64,000 nucleotides of DNA from positions 89,994,984 to 90,058,983 of the forward strand of contig OX235265.1 of the NCBI GenBank assembly GCA_944472135.2, read 5' to 3'. Origin of the DNA: Trichobilharzia regenti (Eukaryota > Platyhelminthes > Trematoda > Strigeidida > Schistosomatidae). The notes under the pieces are model-generated. The model did no database searches. It saw nothing but the letters and a program-made list of their open reading frames with translations, and was not told the origin of the DNA. Position numbers and translations under genes: made by a program. Positions 51,845 through 63,900 of the stretch are shown piece by piece; the first letter of the stretch is position 1; each line of letters starts with the position of its first letter.

Positions 51845-52520
51845 ATTATTATTATTTCCTTTAATTCCTAGAGGAACATAGGGCTTCAGCCAAACGTCTC
51901 CATTGCGTTTGGTTCTTTGCTCGAGTTTTCACCTGGCTCCATGTCTGCCCACATGCTTTCATCTCCTCTTCACATGACCTGCTCCAAGTCACCCTAGCAC
52001 TGACTACCAACTCGCCGCTTCCCTTTCGGTTTCCACTCGAGCGATGGCTTGTGTAGCGATGTCACTCACTTGATGTTTGTTTGAGGTGTTGTTAATGATG
52101 CGGTGCCAAGTTTCTGACTCCTATAGTAGCACTGACTTCATACTGGAGTTGAAAATCCGGATCTTATTTTTGATGGTGAGTGCTGTTGACCTCCAGACAG
52201 ACTCGAGAGTAATGAAAGGTTGTCTTGCTTTGATATCCTCGTCAGTTCCGTTCGCCTGTAATTGAAACGATGATTCCCAGGTAGGTGGGTAGGTAAAGGA
52301 GGTTGTTTCTTTCAGGTTCCTCCCATTTATGCTGGCTGATTGTTGTTTGCTGTTGGTGCTGGCCAGGAATCTTCACCACCTCTGTTTTCTCTATGTTTAC
52401 TTGGAGTCCTATCTTTGACGCTTCCTGTGCCAACTTGTTGCTTTTCACTTTCATATGTTCCAGTTTGTAGGAAATCAGACATATATCATCGGCGAAGTCC
52501 AGAGATTGTTAAGACAGCTC
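51845..52520 (-). mobile_element. RTE-II 3' fragment, reverse
   Basis: ATTATTATTATT tail, AGAGGAACATAGGGCTTCAG, C-terminal coding region, ending in the ADD-box area (ATATATCATCGGCGAAGTCC near 52485). Confidence 0.8.
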
Positions 52521-52599
52521 GTAAACCAATATGGCATTGAATGGCACCTATGCAACGCTGAGAGCCATTGTCAGAAGTTCTAAGCTATTATGTCTGGAG

Positions 52600-52790
52600 G
52601 TTAAGAGCCATTAAAAATGAGGGACTACTGGACGAATGTTTCGTCCTGGTTTGGGACTTTTCAGTAGTGTATGCATACATGACCTCGTTAAGGATTGAAC
52701 TCAAGACGTCTGGAGACAAGCTCGTTGACCATTCAATCAGTGGTATGGAATCCTATGGTCTACGAGTTCGGAATATATGGCACCACCGCT
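52600..52790 (-). mobile_element. SINE-C copy, reverse, partial
   Basis: Hammerhead-like 52624-52668 with stem I ACTACTG/CAGTAGT, GAAA intact but core CTGAAAA. A degenerate tRNA-like head follows (about 52690-52770). Confidence 0.6.
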
Positions 52791-52799
52791 AACCAAGGT

Positions 52800-54110
52800 C
52801 ATCGGTGAGTATCTCTCCTCACATCCAACTTGATGGACCCTCCTGATCACAACTTCCGACCAAGTTAAACTTTAAACACCACTACCTACCAATCGAGTAC
52901 GATCGAACCAATCACCTTGAAACGCTCACTGAGCAAGTTAGTGAAGAAACCTGGCCAATAGTGTTGTCATCATCAATAAAATATTCTCATCGGAGTGTTA
53001 TGTTATTAAATGGGATTTCTGGAAAGTTTCGGTTTGGGTTTGAGAAAGATTAAGTTACCCTTTAAGCCAAGGAGAAGTTGGGGTTAGGTTAACCTGATAA
53101 GGGCGACATTAGGGTTGGTTTGATTTAGATTATGGTTAGTTTAGGGTTAGAAGACCTAAATAATTACATGCATAGAATGTCGTTAAACCATTCTGTTGAT
53201 ATTAGAATAGAACTTGTTCACTGTGGTAGGGTGTAATTTCATTGTGGATAACATTTATTTAATGATGACGTTTCGTGCACAATTTATTGCTCAGTAAATA
53301 TTACTGTATAACACTGTGAGACTTTACAAATTAATTTTACCCACAATGAAATTATACTCTGTTCATACTCCAACCTGGAGCTCAGCTACTTTTATCGCAT
53401 ATGAGAGAAACGTATCCTCTGTAACACTTTTCTACAGTTTTATGCATTTTTTTTCATAACTATAGATATATTCCATATGCATAAAATGTCTCTTTTACAT
53501 GATTGGTGCATTTGAGGTCATTCGCTGATTGGTAGATAGTTAATTGTGCTTAAAGTTTAACTTTGCCCAATTTTCCACTGTAGATAAAGTCAACTTCATC
53601 CTGCAGTCGATCACTAATTAGTGAGTACTAGATTAATTCTCAAGTATTGTTAAGTGGTCATTCTTGAAGTCACTTAAATCCTTGCATACCAGCACTTGAA
53701 TACTGCCTTGGACCATCTCGACCTTTTGTAGATTCAAAGTCAATCTGAACGAAGATTATCTTTTTCAATGAGTTCTCCTCTTCAGGTTCTTACAATTATA
53801 AAATATAATATTTGTTGTCGTCACAGTAATGGCCAGTTATCTTGGGATACACTTTAGGTAGAATAAGAGATTGGTTATGGAGAGTTAAAATAAGTAGTCG
53901 CATTTTTGTGACAAATGTGCCAGTCTGAATTCAAGTACAAAATATATATTGTGAAATAGGAGACAGCGGTGGTGATTAGTCCTAAGAGATTCGTAGAATG
54001 TGAGGTAGGAAAAATTGGCAGGTTAGTTCAAGGTTATAAAAGGTGTCAGGGGAGTGAGTGGCTAGTAAAAAGTGGTATGTATTAAAGAGGCGGAGATAGG
54101 AAGACTGCAA
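52800..54110. other. Non-coding stretch
   Basis: Contains short GGGTTAG-like strings at 53090-53160 (isolated, not telomeric arrays). No gene recognised. Confidence 0.4.
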
Positions 54111-54369
54111 TGAGAGGTGGTTCATAATCAAATAACGAATATGCGATATGAAACAGATGGAGGCATCATATTGAGAAAGGAGATAATATTACTAATAATA
54201 AGTCCGGATAATATGAATGGAAAATTGGATAGTATTGAGAGAATGTTTGAAGGAAGAGTATCACTTATAACGAGTAATAATAAGCAAAGAAAGAAAAAAC
54301 CCAAGAGTGTTAAGGAGAAAAAGCACTCTTGATGGGAAGAACAATCATCAATCCACGTTTTTCCACGAC

Positions 54370-54660
54370 AGAAACAGAGTCTGAACATGTTCATTTTGTA
54401 ATACAAAGTTCCAGTTTAGTCAATGATCTTATTGCAACAGCTTCAGCTATGTGTAGGAGACGTATGCGAACTGTACGTGGTAACGACTTCGGAATTCGGT
54501 ATATAACTCTGAAAGGTGTGTTGACGTCGTTGCGATGTCCAGTATAGACCAAGTGTGACAGAATCGAGCTTTTTATGCTCGAACCCAGCAGACAGCTGGC
54601 AGGATGCCTTGTCACCTTCATTATTTTGCATTGTAAGCTCAAACACAGTTCACTTCTGTA
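54370..54660 (-). mobile_element. Penelope-like GIY-YIG C-terminal fragment, reverse
   Basis: SILSHLVYTGHR ... FRVIYRIPKSLPRTVRIRLLHIAEAVAIR, matching the end of the GIY-YIG domain region of Penelope-like elements (compare 63165-63300). Confidence 0.72.
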
Positions 54661-54959
54661 CATGTACACGTTTTTTTAAAAATGAAATATTACGATTTTA
54701 ATGGTTTGTTTTAATTCTCCATATTGTACGTTGTACACAAGATATGATAAGCTCCATATGTGATTACTAAATCACACACCGATTCATTAAATCATGAGCA
54801 CAAAAGATGACTTAAACTTTCTTTTATTGACAGATTAACAAGGTCAGAATTATTCAACAGTAGACCAGAACACTTCTCACTAACCAATCAAACTGTAAAC
54901 TAAAAATTCATGATACATTCAGCATGATGATGATTCTGATTTAAATTGTATCTTACAGG

Positions 54960-55770
54960 GGTTTAATAACTGCCATCCTTCAATTAAATTCACAATGGAA
55001 GTTAAAAATGAATCAAAGATTCCATTCCTGGACGTTGAATTGACAAGAAGAGACGACGGAACTCTCAAAAGATTTATCCATAGGTAGCCAACATGGAATA
55101 GCCAACTGACAAACTTCTACAGTTGGATACCTATCAGCCGTAAAAGAGCTCTCATCATCTCGCTAGCCCACAGTACCAGAAGAATTTGCAGTGATGACTG
55201 TTAAGAAGAAGAGCTCCTAATTCTCAAAAGCATCCTGGTTCAAAATGGATACCCACCGCGTTTCGTGGAGAAGAACATGAAACCAAGGCCAAAAAGAGAA
55301 GAATACGCTTCAGTGCAAAAGAAGATACTATATTTGACTCTGGAATTCAGGGGAGACCTAGCAGCAGATATCCTTAAAAGGAGAATCTCCAATTCCCTGA
55401 AGAAGACTTTTCCGGCTGCAACTCTAAGAGTGATATTCTCTAGCCGCCCACTACTTCGGAGCAATGGGAAGGACAGACTTCCGCATATGACCACTTCAAT
55501 GTGCATATATCAGTTCACCTGCTGTTGCGGAGCTAGGTACATAGGTCGTTCTATGCGGGTCTTATCAAAACGTGTTAGAGGAGATCATCCAGCATGGCTG
55601 CAAAGAGGAGGCACTGGTTCAATCAGAAGCGCAATAACTGAACATCTCGTCGATACCTGTCACAGAATCTCAACCGACTCATCATTTAGAGTCATTTACA
55701 CAGTAAACAAAAATCTACCAAAGGCAGTGTGTTTCTGACTTCTTTGTACTGCGGAAGCTATCGCCATATG
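54960..55770 (+). mobile_element. Penelope-like element: RT end plus GIY-YIG endonuclease
   Basis: RT thumb block KIPFLDVELTRRDDGTLKRFIHR, then a stop, then RKRALIISLAHS and NGYPPRFVEKN, followed by the open GIY-YIG segment. Two stops in the RT part. The RT catalytic core is missing. These elements prime at exposed 3' ends using RT plus GIY-YIG (family knowledge). Confidence 0.82.
55265..55738 (+). CDS. Penelope-like GIY-YIG domain (transposon)
   Basis: 157 codons, an open piece of a longer broken frame. CIYQFTCCCGARYIGRSMRVLSKRV (about residues 80-104, split by me into blocks CIYQFTCCCGA and RYIGRSMRVL) is the GIY-YIG signature with the paired Cys typical of the Penelope linker. AITEHLVDTCHRI carries the downstream catalytic Glu region. 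Confidence 0.78.
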   Translation: MEKNMKPRPKREEYASVQKKILYLTLEFRGDLAADILKRRISNSLKKTFPAATLRVIFSSRPLLRSNGKDRLPHMTTSMCIYQFTCCCGARYIGRSMRVLSKRVRGDHPAWLQRGGTGSIRSAITEHLVDTCHRISTDSSFRVIYTVNKNLPKAVCF

Positions 55771-55954
55771 CATCGAAAAGCCGGAGCTATGTGTTCAAAA
55801 GAAACTAGTCCAGCCTTTACAACTACCATGGACCTAATTCGGTATGTTCCCTCATCCTTCAGGTTTTTTTGTTTTGTTATCTGTGTGTGCAGGTTTCTCC
55901 CTTTGCCTTCATTCAATTCATCCCATTTTTCAGTTATAAAATCAGTTATTTTAA

Positions 55955-56380
55955 GTTTGTTTCTATGCTCCTCCTGATCACACTTGTAATCCGTTTAGAA
56001 TAACCATTTTACAATTATATTCTAATCCTGCGTAATTTTTTTTGTTTCTATGCCTCTTGTAATCTGTCTATATTCATACCTCCTAACTTACATTTTAAGT
56101 TGAAAATTTTTGATTTCAATTTGTTTCCATGCTCATTTTGTTCACACCTGTAATTCGTTCTATCCCTGTGTCTCTAAGCCTCTTGTAATTCATATCAAGT
56201 TGAAAATCATTGTCACCACTTTTATTCGCCTTTAAAACTATTATTTCTCCAGTTATCAAATATTAATTTTGCTCACTTTGTGAGTGTTTACTAATCCTAT
56301 GTAATCTTGTCTCTAAGCCACTTGTAATCTACATCCGTACCTTCAAACTTTCATATCCAGTTGGAAATTGTTATCACCTT
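55955..56380. repeat. Imperfect tandem repeat after the Penelope-like element
   Basis: Degenerate units beginning TGTYTCTAWGCC.CTTGTAAT at about 55959, 56044, 56126, 56169 and 56309, with AAGTTGAAAAT between some units. Spacing is irregular (about 45-140 nt). Confidence 0.5.
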
Positions 56381-56389
56381 AGTTATTAT

Positions 56390-57515
56390 TATATTATTAT
56401 TGCTCCCTTGGGTTCCTAGTAGAACATAGAGCTTCAACTGCACATCTCCACTTGCTTCTGTCTTCTGCTGTACTTTTCTCCTGCATCCATGTAAGTCCAT
56501 ATTCTTTCACTTCCTCCTCACACAACCTCGTCCATGTCACCTTTGCACTGACGTCCCACTCGCCGCTTCACTTTCAGCTTCCACTCGAGGGCTTGACGCG
56601 CGATGTCACCCAGCGGCGGCCTCCTCAGCGAGTGAGTGTCCAATCCATCCATCTCTACTTTCCCTTGCATATGTGTTGAGCGATTGGTCTGTTCTTGTTT
56701 TGTTTGTTCCCATAGTTTCTTGTTGGTGATTCTTTCCAGCCCGGCCTGGCCATCTGATCTTCAGTATAGATCCAGCGAAGACAGTTGTTGGTTGATAAAG
56801 GTCTGGTCTGCAACAGGCTGTTGGTGGAAATATTCTTTGTGACCCGCCCGCCCGCCAAGTTTCTGATCCGTATAGAAGAGCTGACTGACTTGACGTTTGT
56901 ATTGAAAATCCGACTGGATTTTGTTGTTGATGCTGGCTGAGTGACGAAGATTGGCTATCCAGATTGGTTTCAGGCTGATGAATGTGTTTCTCGATGCCTT
57001 CCCAATTCTTGCTCGATTTGACATCCTCGTCCGTCCCGACTTCCTGTAGTTGAGACAATGCTCTCTAGATAAGTGAGTGAATGAAGTGACCTCTTTCTAA
57101 TCCCTCCCGTTGATGGTGATTGACGCTGGATGTTGCTGCTGCCGTTATTGTTAGTTGTTTATTTTCATAACCTCCGTCTTCTCTATGTTCACCTGGATTC
57201 CCGTCTTCGCCGGCTGCTTCTTCGACCGGCCAGTTTATTGGTTTTTCCTTGTAAGTCTTCGATTGTGTGTGACATCAAACATAAATCATCCACGCGCGAA
57301 ATCCACGTCTTCTGGGTTCTTCACGTCGGTCCAGGATATCCCTGTCTTCTCGTTTCCCACTGTCTGACGCATAATCCAGTCAGTCGATCACACTTAAGAA
57401 TATTATTGGTGATAACAGGCACCCTTGTCTGACTCCTGTGTTTACCCCAAACGCCTCGCTGAGTTTTCCGTTGTGGATCACCTGACGTGTTCCGTTGTCG
57501 TACAGCTGTTGTTAC
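56390..57515 (-). mobile_element. RTE-II copy, reverse, longest 3' part
   Basis: ATTATTATTATT tail, shared 3' segment, C-terminal region, ADD-box area (decayed) and upstream QLYDNG.RQVIHNGKLSEAFGV.TGVRQGC. 5'-truncated at about 57510. Confidence 0.82.
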
Positions 57516-58001
57516 TATGTGGAATTAAACAAATAAGAATTGTATCCATGTAAACTAATCTATATAAATGCAATTGTACGGCTGCTTTTGAGAATGAAAT
57601 CGCCGAAAATATCGTCATCTCTGCTGAACTTCTTGTTCTTTACAATCTAACATTCAGCATTATCCAAACTGAACAATCATTGATTGATCCAGACTAACTA
57701 AGACCTTATTGGTTAAAATCTGACACGAAACTGCTACATGCACACTTAATCGTAGCTGAGAGTTAAGCACTAGAAGAAAAATTTTCGTATTGGTTTTGCT
57801 TTATCTGTGAAAATGTATTTCGTTAGATCTAATAATTGATCGAAGTATGTGGACAGTTGTCACCCCATACTAGTTGAGTATTAGTGCTGCGTGACCTTAG
57901 AGCAGATTCGGGGGATTAATGAAATATTTTCGGTTATAAAATAGGTTTAAGTTTCTTTATGATTAAGATATTAACTAATCTAATTATACCACCGAAGCTT
58001 G

Positions 58002-58050
<49 letters not shown>

Positions 58051-58625
58051 TTTAAGGTCACTACTGAAATCAACTTTATGACCCGAGCCTATGATGTACT
58101 TTAACATAGATGATGTTAGACTTAGGGAATATGTTCTGTAGCCCTGACTTGGACTTGGACATTTCATACTATCTAATTTGTATATTTAGCGCAATTTATG
58201 AATTAATAAATTGTAAGAGAAGAGGTTTGGTTATGCCAGAAAGTCTTAACCTTCTTGTATAATATGTTAGACGAAATCAACAGGAGTTGAGACAAGCAAC
58301 AGAGATTGAAAGAGTAACTGATACCAAGGTAGGTAATATTCAATCTATTCACCACCAGAGTACCATCAACATTAAAACGAAAATAAAATGTATCTCTCAT
58401 TTTATCGTATATCACCACTACTATAATAAGATTTAATAATCGTTGGCTTTGACACCAGATTAGTGTAACAATCAAATTTATTCGGTTATGGTTAGAAGGT
58501 AAGAAATTGATCTCTACCTTCCACTGTATAGCCGCCAATGCTTCATTGAGACACTCACCACCACGAAACATTTCAGAAACAAGGAAAAGATTATGATTCT
58601 TCAATTTTTCAGTGGTTCTGTTAAA
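57516..58625. other. Non-coding stretch with TA microsatellite
   Basis: TA run at 58003-58048. A 150-codon reverse frame (58655-58203) has no recognisable domain and is probably chance. Confidence 0.4.
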
Positions 58626-58629
58626 CGGC

Positions 58630-59760
58630 GTGCCTGAAGTCTTTATCAACCTCATTCAACGGCTGGCTATAGGACACTGCCACATGTCAGGTGGTACACA
58701 ACGGAAAACTAAATGAGGCGTACTAAGTGAGCACATTTTTTAAAATTTTTTATTTTATTTTTGGTAACAGCTTGATTCCACACTGTATTTTTGGTACAAG
58801 TATGGAATTTTCAGCGTGGATATCGGTAGCCCAAATTTCGCAGGCCGACCATAAATATCTGGTGTGCGCCGGTGTGGGCTCGAACCCCGGACCATGTGCA
58901 TGGTCGTCGAGAGTCCTAACCATTGTGCCACCGACGCACATGAGTAAGACAAGGCTGACTGCCCATTATCAACGATGATAGTGCCTAACTGTAGTGGACT
59001 GGATTATGCGTCAGACTGTGCACAGGTAGCAAGCGAGGAGACAGGAGTACGCTGGACCACCGTTAAGAAGACTCTAGAAAATCTGGATTTCGCTAATGAT
59101 ATATGTCTAGTGCCACACAAACTCGAAGACTTACAGGCGAAAACCAACAAACTGGCTGAAGAGGCAGGCGATGAAGACAGGACTCCTGGTGAACACAGAG
59201 TAGACGCGGAGGTGAGGAAGATAGCCAACCAACCAGCACCAGTCATCATCGTGGGGAGAGATTTGAAAGAGGTCGATTCATTCACTTATCTAGGCAGTCA
59301 GCATCGTTTCAACTACAGGCGGAACAGATGAAGACGTCAAATTCAGCAAGAGTCGGAAAGGCATGATACACCTTCATCAACCTCTCCTGCACTCAGTCAG
59401 CAAAAAGAACAAGATTTGGATTCTCTTCAACACCGATTTCAAGTCGGTCACTGTTTCTACACGGGTCAGAAACTTGGCGTGTTATGCACACATAGAGCAG
59501 ACCGTTGAATGACATCATGCCATCGCCAGACCTTCGAGTGGAATCCAAATGGGAAGCGACAAAGTGGGTCGTCAGTGCAAGGGTGACCTGGGGAAGATCG
59601 TCTGGGGAGGGGGAGGGGAAGACGAGAGATTATGGTCAGTCGTGAACCCAGCTGAAGAGGATGGTATGAAACAGAACAAAGTGGAGAGAGATGTGTTATT
59701 GAAGCACCTTGTTCCACTCGGAAGCCAAGGGAATAATAATAATAATAGTAATAACATCAA
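58630..59760 (+). mobile_element. RTE-II copy, forward, split by SINE-A
   Basis: 58630-58735 matches the LIQQLY ... HNGK block. After the SINE, EETGVRWTTVKKTLENLDFANDICLVPHKLEDLQAK, VDSFTYLG, then the C terminus and an AATAATAATAAT tail at about 59733. ADD box changed to AND. Confidence 0.82.
58731..58941 (-). mobile_element. SINE-A copy inside RTE-II, reverse
   Basis: GCACAT at 58731-58736 and 58936-58941, a possible 6-bp TSD (partly also head sequence). T-rich tail, SINE-A body, tRNA-like head. Confidence 0.82.
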
Positions 59761-59764
59761 AACT

Positions 59765-61125
59765 CAAATATACCTCAACAGTGCAGTGAGGTAGCTATAC
59801 AGACAATGTAGTTTTCTAAGTACTATAAGACAGCTCAAGTGGTTGAACCTACAATGTCACATTGAGACTCTGAAACTATACTATATCAGTCTGTCCAGTG
59901 TCTTTATTACTTCAGGCAGCTGTTTGAAGATGATTGTAAATATTACTGACTTCAGTCTATATTTTCCAGATATTCACAAGTCTTATTTTCGGCGTCACAC
60001 ACTTTGAAGATTTTTTAGGCATTTCATCTACTTATTAATCAGAAAAGCGCTCCATGTTCTATCAAAGTGTGGTGCCATAATCACATATTATAGAACAGCG
60101 AGGTGTTTTTATACCGACATCCTACCGTTTTACAAGCACTTCATATCATAACTGTTAGGAAATTGATTCATTGTATCTGAGTGTGTGTGTGTGTGTGTGT
60201 GTGTGGATCACACAACTTCACCCAATCGTGCACTCGAACAACATATCTGTGTGGATGGTATCCCAACCTCTCTTATCTATGGAATCTGTTCTGCTAAACT
60301 TAGTTCAGCCAACGACTCGTCACTGTATAATGTTCAAAATTGAAGAAGAAGAATAACACACACCATAAAATTACGCCAATTCAGTCGACTGCTATTTCGC
60401 ATGCAAATGGCAAATCTCAACTCTCAGCAAAAGAAATGATAGCGTATTATTGGACATACTGGTAGTATCTGAATGTTTCGATATCTCTATGGTCATAGCA
60501 CCTACGGATAAGCCTCAATGCAGCATTTGGAAAATAATGGGGTTCACTATTGTCCAGCGGAGTGAAAGTTCTTACACTGAGAAATGTACCTGAGACTCAT
60601 ACTTTCAGCACTCTCCGTCGTCAAACGAATCCACACACACACACACAACATACTTCAAAATTATTTCAACTAAAAGCGCATAGTTGTGGAACAAGAGATA
60701 TGAATAACAGATTAGTTAATAATTTAACTAACGGAGAGAGAGAATGTTCGAGAAGAGATGACGGGATTGTGAAGGGATGGTAAAATTATTGCGTCAACAA
60801 GCAGTTAAGTGAATCAGAAGAATTTTAATAAGTTGAGCTTAGTGAGTTGTAATCAATAACAAAAACTGTAACTGAAATACGCAGGTAAAAACAGAGTAGA
60901 GACACCCAGTTACCACAGTAGTGCGAGATGAGGTTGAAATTATATATATATATTGATTATTTTGAAAAATTGACTGATTTCAGTTAAATGCTCCGTGTCA
61001 ATCCGAGGCATGGAGACTGTAATTTTTAAGCACTTTCTTACTTTTCATATGAAGATTCTCGCAGGCAAGTTATAAAATCGAATAAATGCTCCTCTCTAAG
61101 TCTTTCCTATATACGTCCTATCGCA
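59765..61125. other. Non-coding stretch with GT microsatellite
   Basis: GT run at about 60179-60204 and a short CA run near 60635. No gene recognised. Confidence 0.4.
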
Positions 61126-61129
61126 AGCT

Positions 61130-62095
61130 CATGAGATGTGATAACATACATGAACTATCTTACGAATACGTTCGTCCTCTCCTTGTCTAAATTTATATCT
61201 CTGTTTTTAAAACAATTAGTTCGTTTGATAAATTTGGATAAAGCACTTAATAATAGTAATAATAGTAAGTTTGTTGAAAACTTTATTAATCTATTTAATC
61301 ATATTCATGCAAATATCCGAGTGACTTCTGAACTCGAATAGAATAACAAACTCAGTTTCCTGTATATTTCAATGATCCAGAATAGACAATGGAACGATTA
61401 AGCGATCTATATTTCGTAAACAGACATGGAGTGGACAACATTTTCATTTCACCAGATTTGTTTCTATCCAGTATAAACGTTCCCTAGTGAAATTTTTGTT
61501 TTCACGGGGCCCGAAAAATATACACGAGTGACAGATTGATGGATGAGCTTCGACATATACACTCAGTTATCCAGAAAACTTTATCAACGAATTGTCACAG
61601 TTAGGATAGACCACATCTTGAAAAGAGAGCTTCTGTACCAAAGAAAGCTATCTTTATTAGCCTACCATTCAAGAGTGATCAAATTATACAGTTGACAGCT
61701 AAAAGACTTCGGTCAGTCATCAAGTGCACATTCTACACCGCATCTATTTCCCTCACATCTCAAGCATTTTCGATACCGGTACACACGATTAAAGGACGAA
61801 ACTCTATGGACTCTACTTCAAACTGTGTCGACAAGTTCATCTGTAGTTACAGTAACATTTACATAGGTAGGACCAATAGAATGTTCCAATGTTGTCGAAA
61901 AGAACATCTTCTAAAATAGTTATTAAGACACTTAGAAAATCCCAGTGCAATTAATCTGAATAGAAATCTACCATCATCATCTATTGCAAAACACTTATTA
62001 ATGTCAGGTCACAAAATCAATATTAATGATTGTTTCACAATTATTTCACATGACTCTAGTTCATGGTTGGTTACTAAAGGTGATGGAAACACTTA
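61130..62095 (+). mobile_element. Penelope-like element remnant 2
   Basis: In shifted frames: FVENFINLFNHIHANIRVT, KLSFLYI, a WSGQHFHFTRFVSIQYKRSLV-type block near 61430, then the GIY-YIG part CVDKFICSYSNIYIGRTNRMF (61830-61890) and SIAKHLLMSGHKIN (about 61985). RT core and several frames lost. Confidence 0.75.
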
Positions 62096-62599
62096 GGGTT
62101 AATCACATACAGTCTAAACTATGTGTATAAAAAAAACAATAGAGTTCAATCTTCGCCTACCATGGACTACTTGACCTATTTAAATATGATTGGTCATTAG
62201 TATGCGCTTTTGTTTTATATAGCTGAGTCGTTGTCTTGCATTTTCTTTTATCATTGTTAACCATGCTAGTTGTAAATTAGTTGTAGAGCAGCAACGAAAT
62301 GACGATATCATCTCGCGAAATTTGTCTTCTAAATAAATGCCGGATCCAAGGTCGTTTTCATCGAGACTGTTTATATTTATGCTAATATTATTATACTACT
62401 TATAATTTATCAGTAGCTAGGTTAGCCTAGATGATTTTAAATGCTATTTTGCTTAAATGTATGCTTACATATGCTTAGCTGGACTGTTAAACTGCAAATC
62501 GGCTTCCACCTGAAGATATGAAATGCATTTCATGCAGTGTCGTTAGTACTAAGCTTTTATTCCATTCAATCACGTCAGGTAAACTCTCGCTTAATACGT

Positions 62600-63355
62600 T
62601 AGTTAATGGTTAATTGTGTTGGAAACCTACTTCAACTGGAAAATATACTCACTTCCTGAGCTTAGTACCTCTACAATACGAACGTAATTGGGTCCGATAT
62701 CTCGTTTACTGGGATAGAATTATGTTTTCAAATGAAACAATGGACGGAGACATTGGCAATATTCGTGATCTGCTAATTAGAAACAGATATCCAACAAAAT
62801 TTTTGAACAAACGCATGAACTCAGCAAGTAAAAGTCGTAGGTGCCCAGAAAATTAGTCTTCCTAAGATTACTATTCACACGTGATGCTAACAGAAGGATC
62901 ATATCACAACGTCTGAGAAGGGCCTTCAAAAGTATATTCAACGCAGCTCAGCGATGCTGTATATTTACTAGCCAACCAATACTTAGTTAAAGAAATAAAG
63001 ACAAACTACCCTGTTTCTCTTCTTCCATGTGTATTTACCGGTTTAACTGTCCATGCGAAGTTAGTTACATTTGTGGCACGATCAGGCAAGTTCATCATTG
63101 AATTTCTAAGCACTTCCCATCTTGCTTTTGCAAAGGTCCGAATAAAGCTGCTATGCGCAGCTCAATACTAGCTCATCTCGTTGATACTGGACATCAGATC
63201 GACTCTATCAAAGCTTTTAAAGTGATTTACTGTATATCACCCAATCTCTCACCGCATCGTCCACTAGTACGACTTTGACATACAACAGAAGCAGTCAGAA
63301 TTCATTTGAACAAGCCAAATTTGTGTGTTTGAAAAAAATTTGTTCAGCTTGTTTC
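62600..63355 (+). mobile_element. Penelope-like element remnant 3
   Basis: WKPTSTGKYTHFLSLVPLQYER (62620-62690), NRYPTKFLNKRMNSASKS (62784-62830), RRAFKSIFNAAQRC, CIYRFNCPCEVSYICGTIRQ (GIY-YIG with YICG for YIG) and SILAHLVDTGHQID (about 63165-63200). Frameshifts and stops throughout. Confidence 0.78.
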
Positions 63356-63599
63356 TTTGCCATGGCGAACCATATAACATGTGTTAAGTTTTCAAAAACT
63401 ATTTATCCCCTCCCATTGTAACTATCTTTGGACTTCGATATTGTATTATGCTTACAATGCTAGCTAATTCTATTAACTTGTTTGTATTTTACGTAATTCT
63501 TCTGAATCATCCGATCTTTCTTAGTCATCATTATTTTACAAACTTCTTGATTATATTATAAATTCTTATTCAAGTGTTGGTGAGAAGTGAAAAGTGCCC

Positions 63600-63900
63600 A
63601 GTAGGGTGCAGCACGTCGGGTGTGAGGACAAATGCTCGCCACGGATGACATTGGCTAGCGGTCGTGCCATATCGTGAATTGGCAAAAGTTAGAATTCATG
63701 GGCTGACTACTGGACTGGGTCCCAGTGGCTTAATTATCTACGAGCTAGCTCACCCCGTAACCAGCAGGTCCTGAGTTCGAACCTTGTTGGCGACTGCGTA
63801 CTGATGAAGAGACCCAAACTAGGACGAAACAGCTGTCCAGTACTCCCGGGTTTTCCAATGGTTCTCTAACTAATGTCAGCTCATGATGAAATCCTATAAA
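63600..63900 (+). mobile_element. SINE-C copy, forward, most complete
   Basis: 5' block GTCGTGCCATATCGTGAATTG, tRNA-like head (A-box-like CAGTGGCTTAATTATC, B box CTGAGTTCGAACC), hammerhead module 63798-63843 and tail TGATGTCAGCTCATGATGAA-like to about 63897. Lies about 250 bp downstream of Penelope-like remnant 3. Confidence 0.82.
63798..63843 (+). ncRNA. Hammerhead motif of SINE-C, best-paired stems
   Basis: Stem I GTACTG pairs perfectly with CAGTAC (838-843 of the 63 kb block). GAAA at 63826-63829, loopless palindromic stem III (ACAG/CTGT), cleavage expected after GTC at 63837. The core reads ATGAAGA where CTGAAGA is expected, so one essential base may be changed in this copy. Confidence 0.6.

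Noticed and set aside
53090..53160. Telomere-like GGGTTAG strings
   Set aside because: Isolated and irregular, not an array of TTAGGG units.
58203..58655. 150-codon reverse frame as a gene
   Set aside because: No recognisable domain; the composition follows the AT-rich background and its upstream end overlaps RTE-II sequence on the other strand.
62514..62550. Hammerhead-like string after Penelope-like remnant 2 (CTGAAGA, GAAA, then a TGCAT/ATGCA hairpin)
   Set aside because: Only three bases separate CTGAAGA from GAAA, so no stem II forms, and the base after the hairpin is G instead of the required U.
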